Assembly: GCA_029939615.1 (NCBI GenBank)
Contig: JAOZSP010000048.1
Span: 1 to 9,382, forward strand
Reading direction: 5' to 3'
Length of the DNA stretch: 9,382 nt
Source: Candidatus Izemoplasma sp.
GTDB lineage: Bacteria > Bacillota_I > Bacilli_A > Izemoplasmatales > Izemoplasmataceae
Below the pieces are notes generated by a model. That model saw only the letters and a program-made list of their open reading frames with translations. It did not search any database and was not told the origin of the DNA. How positions within the stretch are numbered: the first letter of the stretch is position 1; the number at the start of each line of letters is the position of its first letter. Both the position numbers and the translations under genes were made by a program. Positions 1 to 6,133 of the stretch are shown here, in pieces.

Positions 1-1844
1 TAGAACACTTTTTATCTGATATACACGGAGAATACGATACATTCAACCATTTTATCAAAAATGGTTCTGGTGTTATACGAGATAAAATTGATTTGTTTTT
101 CTCTAGTTTACCAATAGATGAAAAGAATCAACTAGCATTTTTTATCTATTATCCTAAACAAATGATAAAAAAATACGAAGAAACTTTAAAACCAACTGAA
201 TATCCTGTTTTTTTACGTAATAAACTTCTTAATCTAATTAGATTGTCAAAATATATGTCAAAAAAGTACACAAAAAGTAAGATTCGAAAAAGCTTACCAG
301 CTTCTTTTGCATATATTATTCAAGAACTAATATATGAAAGCAGTTCAAATTTAGATAAAACAAGATACTATGATTCTATATTAGATGCTATCTTTAAAAC
401 AAAAAGAGAAAAAAACTTTTTAATTGAACTTGCCAGATTTATTCAACGTCTAACTATTGATAGACTACACATTGTTGGTGACATTTTTGATCGTGGACCT
501 AGCGCACATCTTGTAATCAACAAAATGATGAACTACCATTCAATCGATATTGAATGGGGAAATCATGATGTCTTATGGATGGGAGCTGCTTCAGGTAGTA
601 AATTAGCTATTTGTAATGTCTTAAGAAATAGCGCAAAATACAATACACTAGACACCTTAGAAGAAGGATACGGTATAAACTTATTACCTCTTGCTGCATT
701 TGCAACGAAATTTTACGGTGATGATACCTGCGATATCTTTATTCCGAAAACATTAAGTACAATCGACACAGATAAACAACAGTTAGTTGCGAAAATTCAT
801 AAAGCTATCACAATTATGCAGTTTAAATTAGAAGAGAAAGTGTTTAAGAGAAACCCTAAATTTAATTTGAATAATCACCTTCATCTCCATCAAATTGATT
901 ATGATAAAAACACTATCTCCATAAACGGGAAAAACCATCCTCTTAAAGACTCAAATTTCCCAACAATCGATCCTTTAGATCCTTATAAATTAATTAAAGA
1001 AGAAAAAGAAGTTTTAAATCAATTAAAAAATGCATTTTTAAACAATGATTTATTACAAAGACATATCAGTTTTCTAGTTCAAAAAGGTCAGATGCACCTA
1101 ATATATAATCATAATCTTCTTTTCCATGGTTGTATTCCTCTAAATAAAGATGGAAGTTTCTCATCTGTTGAAATTGATGGAACATATCAAAGTGGAAAAG
1201 CTCTTTTTGAAGCTCTCGATAAGAAGGTTAGAACAAGTTATATAAATAGATACAATTCTAAAAATTATGATATTGATTATTTTATTTTCTTATGGCAAGG
1301 TGAAAATTCACCTCTCTTTGGTAAAAAAGAAATGAAAACATTTGAAAGATATTTCATAAAAGACAAAGCAACTCACAAAGAAGAGAAAAACAACTATTTT
1401 AAACTGCGAGAAAACAAAAACGTTTTAGAAAAAATCTATGAAGAATTTTCGATTGATTTTGAAACTTCTAAAATTATTAATGGTCACGTTCCAGTTGATA
1501 TATCAACTGGTGAAAACCCTGTAAAGGCTGATGGGAAAATTTACGCAATTGACGGAGGAATGAGTAAACAGTATAGTGCTAAAATAGGTATTGGTGGTTA
1601 TACTCTTGTTGCCGACTCATACAAAATATTCCTAATATCTCATGATCGCTTCCCCTCTGTAGAAAAACTAATTGAAGATGAAGAAGATATTATTAGTCTT
1701 GTGAGAAGTGAAGAAGTAAATATTGATAGACAATATGTATACAGTACTGATAAAGGAGAAAAAATTCAGAATGAGATTGATGATTTATATAAATTATTAG
1801 AAGCATACAGAAATGGTGTTATAAAAGAAGGTAAACGCAAATAA
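1..1844 (+). CDS. fbp: Fructose-1,6-bisphosphatase class III, 5'-truncated by window edge
   Basis: This enzyme hydrolyses fructose 1,6-bisphosphate to fructose 6-phosphate, the committed cytosolic step of gluconeogenesis. The reading frame is open from base 3, giving 613 visible residues. It begins EHFLSDIHGEYD, which matches Bacillus subtilis Fbp from about residue 67, so roughly 66 N-terminal residues lie outside the window. A TTG at 93 could be mistaken for a start, but conserved sequence runs straight through it. Visible calcineurin-like metallophosphatase motifs, numbered from the codon at base 3, are SDIHGEYD (5-12), GDIFDRGP (159-166) and GNHD (186-189). A further conserved block, INGHVPVD, is encoded near base 1480. 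The long middle region and FERYFIKDKATHKE are typical of the class III family and absent from class I/II enzymes. The C-terminus is complete and ends in TAA. The gene converges on acpS and shares its terminator. Its promoter is outside the window. Identity is secure by remembered similarity to B. subtilis Fbp. Confidence 0.96.
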   Translation, partial: EHFLSDIHGEYDTFNHFIKNGSGVIRDKIDLFFSSLPIDEKNQLAFFIYYPKQMIKKYEETLKPTEYPVFLRNKLLNLIRLSKYMSKKYTKSKIRKSLPASFAYIIQELIYESSSNLDKTRYYDSILDAIFKTKREKNFLIELARFIQRLTIDRLHIVGDIFDRGPSAHLVINKMMNYHSIDIEWGNHDVLWMGAASGSKLAICNVLRNSAKYNTLDTLEEGYGINLLPLAAFATKFYGDDTCDIFIPKTLSTIDTDKQQLVAKIHKAITIMQFKLEEKVFKRNPKFNLNNHLHLHQIDYDKNTISINGKNHPLKDSNFPTIDPLDPYKLIKEEKEVLNQLKNAFLNNDLLQRHISFLVQKGQMHLIYNHNLLFHGCIPLNKDGSFSSVEIDGTYQSGKALFEALDKKVRTSYINRYNSKNYDIDYFIFLWQGENSPLFGKKEMKTFERYFIKDKATHKEEKNNYFKLRENKNVLEKIYEEFSIDFETSKIINGHVPVDISTGENPVKADGKIYAIDGGMSKQYSAKIGIGGYTLVADSYKIFLISHDRFPSVEKLIEDEEDIISLVRSEEVNIDRQYVYSTDKGEKIQNEIDDLYKLLEAYRNGVIKEGKRK

Positions 1845-1871
1845 AAAACGGCATAGATTATGCCGTTTTTT
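1843..1871. terminator. Bidirectional intrinsic terminator between fbp and acpS
   Basis: A perfect 13-bp inverted repeat runs from A6-CGGCATA (1843-1855) to TATGCCG-T6 (1859-1871), with a 3-base loop (GAT, 1856-1858). The G/C-containing core flanked by A6 and T6 gives a U-tract after the hairpin in both directions, so it should stop fbp transcripts on plus and whiA-acpS transcripts on minus. The fbp stop codon (1842-1844) and the acpS stop codon (1870-1872) each lie partly inside the stem, so the terminator fills the entire intergenic gap. Confidence 0.93.
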
Positions 1872-2217
1872 AGTCTTTAATACAAATCGCAATTGCGTAA
1901 TTTCTTGAATGTGAAATACTCACACTTATCTTATCATTCGGTCTATATTTAGAAGTTATATATGGTGCACCTAATTCATCGTTTAGTATTACTACATCTG
2001 TAAAGTTTAGAGGTTCATCAAATCTTTTATATACCTTAGTATACGCTTCCTTAGCTGCAAATCTACCTGCTAAATAGGCGATTTTTCTTTCCGCGTTCTT
2101 TATTCTATCATATCTTACTAGTTCATCTATACTTAATATTCTTTTTACAAATCGCTCGCTTAATCGCTCTTTAATCTCTTCAAATTCAACAATGTCTATT
2201 CCAATATTCTTACTCAT
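1870..2217 (-). CDS. acpS: Holo-[acyl-carrier-protein] synthase
   Basis: AcpS transfers the 4'-phosphopantetheine arm from coenzyme A to a serine of apo-acyl carrier protein, activating fatty acid synthesis in the cytosol. The 115-residue length is typical of the bacterial trimeric AcpS family. Visible hallmarks are GIDIVEFEEI (5-14), with the Mg-binding Asp8, and GRFAAKEAYTKV (51-62), with the conserved KEA and metal-binding Glu57. The C-terminal strand VSISHSRNYAIA (99-110) is also typical. The ATG at 2217 overlaps the end of whiA by 8 bases (ATGAGTAA), so translation is probably coupled to whiA. The Shine-Dalgarno is weak (GGA at 2226-2228, 8 bases upstream), which fits coupling. No acyl carrier protein gene is adjacent. 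The stop codon sits in the shared terminator. The one mild departure seen is GAP (83-85) where many family members have GKP. Family assignment is firm. Confidence 0.96.
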   Translation of the reverse strand: MSKNIGIDIVEFEEIKERLSERFVKRILSIDELVRYDRIKNAERKIAYLAGRFAAKEAYTKVYKRFDEPLNFTDVVILNDELGAPYITSKYRPNDKISVSISHSRNYAIAICIKD

Positions 2218-3151
2218 GTAAATTGTCCATTATCTGAGTAGCTAACTCGTTAATGTTTCTAAAGCGATGATTTAAAGCCGATTTAGATATTGTTTTATTA
2301 AAGATATCATAACTATGATAAGACAACTCTTTAAGCGATGATTCAGGATATTGTTTTCTTAATTCAATGGCTTCCCTCATACTTTTAGGAAGTCTTGATA
2401 CATCTGTCATATTTTCTAGTATACTAATACTTCTTAACTGGTTATTAGCAGCATGCAATGTTTTATTTTGATTAGCTATGTCCATATTCATTACTCTTGT
2501 AATCGAGTTGACAAAATCACGTTTTATTCTTTCGTCTTCAAAGGTGAATAAAGCACTTATTGCTCCCGCAACTCTTAAGAAATCAGCTATTTTTTCAGAT
2601 TCTTTAATATAAGAGATAAATCCTCTTTTTCTCTTTAATGTTTTAGCGTTTAAATAAAAGAAGTTTAGTAACTCTGTTATATTTATTGCATCTTGTTCGT
2701 TAGAACTATGAATTTCTAGATGATAACTACTTGATTTAGGAGAATTAATTGATCCACTTGCTAAAAACACTCCTCTTAAATACGATCTTTTACAACATTC
2801 CTTTATTAATAATGGTTCTTCTAAAATATTATCAATCGGAGTCATTAAGGTAAGTTCATTAATAATTTTACTTGCACTATCTCTAATTTTTATTATATAC
2901 ATATCCTGTTTTTTCAATTTCATTTGCTTCTTAGAAATAATGTCTACTCCAACGTGATATAGATCTTTCACACTTTTAATTACTTTTCTAGCTACACCAA
3001 TATTAGTAGTGTGAAATTCAACACTAAGACCTTCACTAGATATACTAATATTTCCATTAATTCTTAATAGAGCAGATAATTCTGCCAAAATACAGCATTC
3101 ATCTGCTTTAAGACTTAATAATTCACTTTTTGTATCAAACGCAAAACTCAT
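2210..3151 (-). CDS. whiA: DNA-binding protein WhiA (DUF199 family)
   Basis: WhiA is a DNA-binding protein near-universal in Gram-positive bacteria. It is a sporulation transcription factor in Streptomyces and is linked to cell division and chromosome segregation in Bacillus. The 313-residue length is usual. The N-terminal two thirds is the degenerate LAGLIDADG homing-endonuclease fold, with two halves recognisable around residues 20-50 and 124-150 (SYLRGVFLASGSINSP). The block MDIANQNKTLHAANNQ (223-238) is the family's linker signature. The C-terminus carries the helix-turn-helix: YPESSLKELS (268-277) and KTISKSALNHRFRNINELA (286-304). The ATG at 3151 has a good AAGG-type Shine-Dalgarno (AAGGTG, 3159-3164). 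It is first in a two-gene unit with acpS behind its own promoter. In B. subtilis whiA follows yvcI-rapZ-yvcK. Those genes are absent here, and trxB is the direct upstream neighbour. Confidence 0.96.
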   Translation of the reverse strand: MSFAFDTKSELLSLKADECCILAELSALLRINGNISISSEGLSVEFHTTNIGVARKVIKSVKDLYHVGVDIISKKQMKLKKQDMYIIKIRDSASKIINELTLMTPIDNILEEPLLIKECCKRSYLRGVFLASGSINSPKSSSYHLEIHSSNEQDAINITELLNFFYLNAKTLKRKRGFISYIKESEKIADFLRVAGAISALFTFEDERIKRDFVNSITRVMNMDIANQNKTLHAANNQLRSISILENMTDVSRLPKSMREAIELRKQYPESSLKELSYHSYDIFNKTISKSALNHRFRNINELATQIMDNLHE

Positions 3152-3177
3152 AAAATCACACCTTATTTTAATAACTT

Positions 3178-3206
3178 ATTATATCAAATGATATTGTAAA
3201 AGTCTA
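3178..3206 (-). promoter_or_regulatory. Sigma-A-type promoter for whiA-acpS
   Basis: On the minus strand there is a perfect -10 box TATAAT (3183 to 3178). It is preceded by a TG one base upstream (extended -10) and, 17 bases further up, by TAGACT (3206 to 3201; 4 of 6 matches to TTGACA). Transcription would start near 3171, leaving a leader of about 20 bases that holds the whiA ribosome binding site. It lies directly after the trxB terminator, the expected place for a new transcription start. This is a prediction from sequence only. Confidence 0.75.
3181..3194. repeat. 14-bp palindrome inside the whiA promoter (possible operator)
   Basis: ATATCA-AA-TGATAT is a perfect 6-bp inverted repeat with a 2-base centre. 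It lies between the -35 and -10 boxes and overlaps three bases of the -10. A repressor bound there would block RNA polymerase, so an operator is conceivable. In DNA this AT-rich a short palindrome can also arise by chance, and part of it is simply the -10 region. I cannot link it to a known regulator. Confidence 0.3.
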
Positions 3207-3209
3207 TTT

Positions 3210-3239
3210 AAAAAAGAATAGGAAAAATTCCTATTCTTT
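3210..3239 (-). terminator. Intrinsic terminator after trxB
   Basis: A 12-bp stem pairs 3213-3224 with 3228-3239 around a 3-base loop. Read on the minus strand it is AAAGAATAGGAA, TTT, TTCCTATTCTTT, followed by further T residues to 3210. The trxB stop codon (3240 to 3238) overlaps the first arm. It ends the uvrA-to-trxB unit and separates it from the whiA promoter. G/C content is low, so the stem is weaker than the fbp/acpS terminator. Confidence 0.82.
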
Positions 3240-4203
3240 ATAATTTATTTGACTTTTCTAAGTATTTTGCTACTTCAACAGCAGCGATACTTCCGTCGCT
3301 AGCTGCGGTAATAATTTGACGCAAATCTTTCTCAATAACATCTCCAATTGCGAAGATACCAGGAATTCTTGTTTCCATTTTTGTATTTACTTCAATATAT
3401 CCCCATTTATTAGTTATATCTAAATCTTTTACAAATGATGTTTCCGGAATTTGTCCAATAAAAACAAAAGCACCTTCTACTTCTAAATTTGTTTCCTCTT
3501 TTGTTTCAACATTTCTTAAAGTTATACTTGTTAATTGCTGATCACCATTAAACGATACAATTTCATAACCAAGCATAAAGTCCATTTTACCTGTTTCTTT
3601 AGCATCTTCTACCGCTTTAGCGTCAGCTTGTAAAGTTGGTAATATATTTATAACAGTAATATGTTTAACTGTCTTAGTTAAGAATATAGCTTCTTCAATC
3701 GCACTATTTCCTCCACCAATCACAGCAATATCTAAGTCCTTAAAGAATGCACCATCACAAACAGCACACCAACTAACACCACGGCCAGTAAGTTTTCCTT
3801 CACCTGGAGCTTTTGTTCCTCTAGGAATAGTTCCTGTACCTATAATTACAGCACCTGTTTCAAAAACGTCACCACTTGTTGTATGAACTTCTTTTGTTTT
3901 ACCGTTATCAACAATCTTTGAAACATCTCCATAACGGTATTCAACACCAAGTTCTTGGGTATGGTTAAACATTTTATCACTTAAATCAAACCCACTAACT
4001 TTACCAAACCCTGTATAGTTTTCTACTTCCCAAGTAGTCATCATTTTCCCACCAGGAGCACCTTTTTCTAACATCATTGTTTTCAAATTTGATCTTTGTG
4101 TATATATTGCAGCTGTCATTCCACCTGGACCAGCACCAATAATAATTACATCAAATTTTTCTTTCTTACTTGTTTCTATATTTGTTTTATTAATATCAAA
4201 CAT
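3238..4203 (-). CDS. trxB: Thioredoxin reductase-like flavoprotein lacking the NADPH motif
   Basis: This is a two-domain FAD/pyridine-nucleotide disulfide reductase of the thioredoxin reductase family, expected to reduce thioredoxin in the cytosol. I chose the ATG at 4203 (321 residues), which has a TGAGGTGA Shine-Dalgarno 5 bases upstream. The longer GTG start at 4212 lies inside that Shine-Dalgarno. Motifs are FAD-binding GAGPGG (23-28), redox-active CAVC (146-149), nucleotide-binding GGGNSA (163-168) and the C-terminal FAD block FAIGDV (284-289). Oddly, the HRRxxxRA stretch that grips the 2'-phosphate of NADPH is replaced by NILPTLQA (186-193), with all three arginines missing. The electron donor may therefore be NADH or something else. 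The first 15 or so residues precede the Rossmann strand and are longer than in E. coli TrxB. It is last in its operon, 20 bases after lgt. The family call is firm; the exact cofactor and partner are inferred. Confidence 0.92.
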   Translation of the reverse strand: MFDINKTNIETSKKEKFDVIIIGAGPGGMTAAIYTQRSNLKTMMLEKGAPGGKMMTTWEVENYTGFGKVSGFDLSDKMFNHTQELGVEYRYGDVSKIVDNGKTKEVHTTSGDVFETGAVIIGTGTIPRGTKAPGEGKLTGRGVSWCAVCDGAFFKDLDIAVIGGGNSAIEEAIFLTKTVKHITVINILPTLQADAKAVEDAKETGKMDFMLGYEIVSFNGDQQLTSITLRNVETKEETNLEVEGAFVFIGQIPETSFVKDLDITNKWGYIEVNTKMETRIPGIFAIGDVIEKDLRQIITAASDGSIAAVEVAKYLEKSNKL

Positions 4204-4208
4204 TTTAA

Positions 4209-4216
4209 TCACCTCA
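4209..4216 (-). promoter_or_regulatory. Ribosome binding site that fixes the trxB start
   Basis: TGAGGTGA is read on the minus strand from 4216 to 4209, 5 bases before the ATG at 4203-4201. It is a near-perfect complement to the 16S rRNA 3' end. The in-frame GTG at 4212 is part of this site, so it cannot be the real start. The three extra residues of the longer reading frame should be dropped. Confidence 0.88.
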
Positions 4217-4222
4217 AAATAT

Positions 4223-4251
4223 ATTATAGATTATTTTCAACTAATTGTTCA
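4223..4251 (-). promoter_or_regulatory. Candidate internal promoter for trxB
   Basis: Near the 3' end of lgt, the minus strand has a perfect TATAAT (4228 to 4223) and, 17 bases upstream, TGAACA (4251 to 4246; 4 of 6 matches to TTGACA). A start near 4216 would give a very short leader beginning at the trxB Shine-Dalgarno. In such AT-rich DNA a chance match is quite possible, and trxB is also reachable by read-through from lgt. Confidence 0.3.
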
Positions 4252-5177
4252 GCGTTTTGCTTTTTTAGTTCTTCAACGACTACATGGTATTTTTTCTGTT
4301 TGAATACTGTTCTTGTTAATATCAAGAATATAATCCCTCCAGCAATCATTAATAAGCTAGTTATTTGTGCTGCTCTTAATCCTGTATTTCCAATATATAG
4401 ACTATCTGTTCTCATTGCCTCGATAAAGAATCTACCAACTGAGTACCAAATCATATAAAACGCAAATAAATCTCCTAGACGAGTAAGTTTTATTTTCCTC
4501 AAAACCATCATTATTATAAACCCTGAAAGATTCCATAAAGATTCATAAAGGAATGTTGGGTGATAGTAGTTTAGTCCTGCTCCGCCTGTTTTTGGAATCA
4601 AATACATATTATCTACTATAAATTTCGGTAGATGTAAAGTATCTGCTAGAAAAGCTCTTTGATTATCTAGAGAAAGAATAGCGTCACCGTTCATTGTTCC
4701 ACCAATAACTCCACCATGAGCTTCATGATTAAAGAAATTCCCCCATCTTCCCATTGCTTGAGCTATCATAAATCCTGGAGCTATTAAATCAAATGTAGCA
4801 AAAACATTAATTTTTTTCCATTTTGTATAAAAATAAGCACTAACAAAAGCAAATAAAACACCACCGTGGATTGCTAATCCTCCTTTTGATATATCAACCA
4901 TCGCTATTACATTTTCAGTAAATGTTCCGCTAGTATATCTTTCTAATTCGAAAGCTATATACCATAATCTTGTTCCTATAATTGAAATCGGTACTACTAT
5001 TAAAACTCCGTCAATAATAATGTCTGAATAGATACCTAGTTTTTTACCTTCTCTAATACCAAGTAAAAAAGCAACTACTATTCCTGACATAATCATGAAA
5101 CTGTATTTAGTCCATGTCATAAATCCCAAGTCTAAAAATATATCTGATATATGTACTATCTCGTCATGTGGATACAT
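4224..5177 (-). CDS. lgt: Phosphatidylglycerol–prolipoprotein diacylglyceryl transferase
   Basis: Lgt is the membrane enzyme that moves diacylglycerol from phosphatidylglycerol to the lipobox cysteine of prolipoproteins, the first step in lipoprotein maturation. The protein has 317 residues and several hydrophobic helices. Family motifs seen are GTRLWY (68-73), GGLAIHGG (99-106) with the conserved His, the signature GRWGNFFNHEAHG (143-155), HPTFLYESLWN (206-216), GRFFIEAMRTDS (248-259) and the R..Q block RAAQITS (268-274). All are intact, so it should be active. A hydrophilic tail of about 25 residues follows the last helix. The ATG at 5177 has a GAGGAA Shine-Dalgarno 5 bases upstream. This site abuts and slightly overlaps the hprK stop codon, suggesting coupled translation. 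hprK-lgt adjacency is classic in Firmicutes and Mollicutes. Confidence 0.97.
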   Translation of the reverse strand: MYPHDEIVHISDIFLDLGFMTWTKYSFMIMSGIVVAFLLGIREGKKLGIYSDIIIDGVLIVVPISIIGTRLWYIAFELERYTSGTFTENVIAMVDISKGGLAIHGGVLFAFVSAYFYTKWKKINVFATFDLIAPGFMIAQAMGRWGNFFNHEAHGGVIGGTMNGDAILSLDNQRAFLADTLHLPKFIVDNMYLIPKTGGAGLNYYHPTFLYESLWNLSGFIIMMVLRKIKLTRLGDLFAFYMIWYSVGRFFIEAMRTDSLYIGNTGLRAAQITSLLMIAGGIIFLILTRTVFKQKKYHVVVEELKKQNAEQLVENNL

Positions 5178-5187
5178 AAAAATTCCT

Positions 5188-6120
5188 CTATTCTTCTAAT
5201 TTATTTTTCCTTAATAATTCTTCATCTAATGCTTGAGTAAACTCTAAAGCAGCATTTTCACCAAGATACTTTATTCTAGCATTAACAGCAGCAACTTCTA
5301 CTAAAGATGCAACATTTCTTCCTTCACTAATAGGTATTTTAATATGATGAACATCTGTATCAAAAAACTTAATTGTGTTATGATCTAGCCCTAAACGATC
5401 GTAATCAGATTTTTGATCCCATTGTTCTAAATCTATTACTAACATAATTTTTTTGTTTTCTTTAAAAGCCTTTGCTCCAAAAAGTTTTACAATATTTACA
5501 ATTCCAATTCCTCGAATCTCTAAATATTTTCGTAAAAGTTCAGGTGCTTCTCCAATAATTACTCCTGGCTCTCTTTGATATACATCAACACGATCATCAG
5601 CTACTAATTGATGTCCTCTTCTAACTAATTCAAGAGCTACTTCACTTTTTCCTAGGCCACTTTTTCCTCTAATTAGTACTCCAATACCACTAATATCAAC
5701 AAGTGTTCCATGTAAACTTTTTCTTTCTGATATTTTTCCATTTAAATATTGATATAAACTACTAATTAACGCCGATGTTTTCTTCGTTGATTTAGCTATT
5801 GGGATACCATACTCGCTACCCTTACGGATAAATACTTCTGGTATAGTAGCATTCTTAGAAAAAATAAACATTGGCGGTTTCTTTTGAAATAACATATCAA
5901 CTCTTATTTCTTGATCTTGTTCGTTTAGCCACCAAAAAAAGGCAATTTCTTTACTCCCTAATACTTGAATTCTATCAAACTCATAAAAGTCGAATAACCC
6001 AGCTAACTCAATACCTGGTCTTGAAACTTGTGCTTTAGTTACTTCGTTATTTAGACCTTTATCTCCCGTTATTACTTCAAATTTAAAATCTTTTACTACC
6101 TCATTAATTATTAGAGACAC
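5188..6120 (-). CDS. hprK: HPr kinase/phosphorylase
   Basis: HprK phosphorylates and dephosphorylates Ser46 of the phosphotransferase protein HPr in response to ATP, fructose 1,6-bisphosphate and phosphate, and so drives carbon catabolite control. The 310-residue length is normal. The N-terminal domain (about 1-130) precedes the catalytic P-loop domain. Key elements are His137 before the P-loop, Walker A GKSGLGKS (152-159), VADDRVDV (173-180) with the catalytic aspartates, the family signature EIRGIGIVNI (201-210), and the C-terminal loop IPISEGRN (262-269) used for phosphorolysis. The start is GTG at 6120, supported by a GGGGTGA Shine-Dalgarno 6 bases upstream and by alignment with the B. 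subtilis N-terminus. The stop is TAG, inside the lgt ribosome binding region. The partner HPr is not in the window. Fbp nearby makes sense metabolically, since its substrate is the HprK effector, but the two are in separate transcription units. Confidence 0.97.
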   Translation of the reverse strand: MSLIINEVVKDFKFEVITGDKGLNNEVTKAQVSRPGIELAGLFDFYEFDRIQVLGSKEIAFFWWLNEQDQEIRVDMLFQKKPPMFIFSKNATIPEVFIRKGSEYGIPIAKSTKKTSALISSLYQYLNGKISERKSLHGTLVDISGIGVLIRGKSGLGKSEVALELVRRGHQLVADDRVDVYQREPGVIIGEAPELLRKYLEIRGIGIVNIVKLFGAKAFKENKKIMLVIDLEQWDQKSDYDRLGLDHNTIKFFDTDVHHIKIPISEGRNVASLVEVAAVNARIKYLGENAALEFTQALDEELLRKNKLEE

Positions 6121-6133
6121 TAATTATCACCCC
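6121..6133 (-). promoter_or_regulatory. hprK ribosome binding site overlapping the upstream stop codon
   Basis: GGGGTGA (6133 to 6127) contains the TGA stop (6129-6127) of the membrane-protein gene. A second in-frame stop, TAA (6126-6124), follows at once, and the hprK GTG starts at 6120. Ribosomes finishing the upstream gene therefore stand on the hprK initiation site, a strong arrangement for translational coupling. It also supports the GTG start over any downstream codon. Confidence 0.85.

Noticed and set aside
93..95. TTG at 93 as the start of fbp
   Set aside because: The frame is open to base 3 and encodes the conserved EHFLSDIHGEYD metal-binding block upstream, so the gene simply runs off the window's left edge.
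2210..3151. WhiA as an active LAGLIDADG homing endonuclease or part of a mobile intron
   Set aside because: Full-length WhiA family features with the C-terminal helix-turn-helix are present. The bacterial family is known to have a degenerate, non-nuclease LAGLIDADG fold, and no intron or inserted gene surrounds it.
4204..4212. GTG at 4212 as the start of trxB
   Set aside because: It sits inside a near-perfect Shine-Dalgarno (TGAGGTGA) that is ideally placed for the ATG at 4203.
4096..4458. 120-codon plus-strand open frame across trxB and lgt
   Set aside because: It runs antisense to two solid genes, and its Ser/Phe/Cys/Tyr-rich translation is what the opposite strand of AT-rich coding DNA gives. 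No ribosome binding site or family resemblance was seen.
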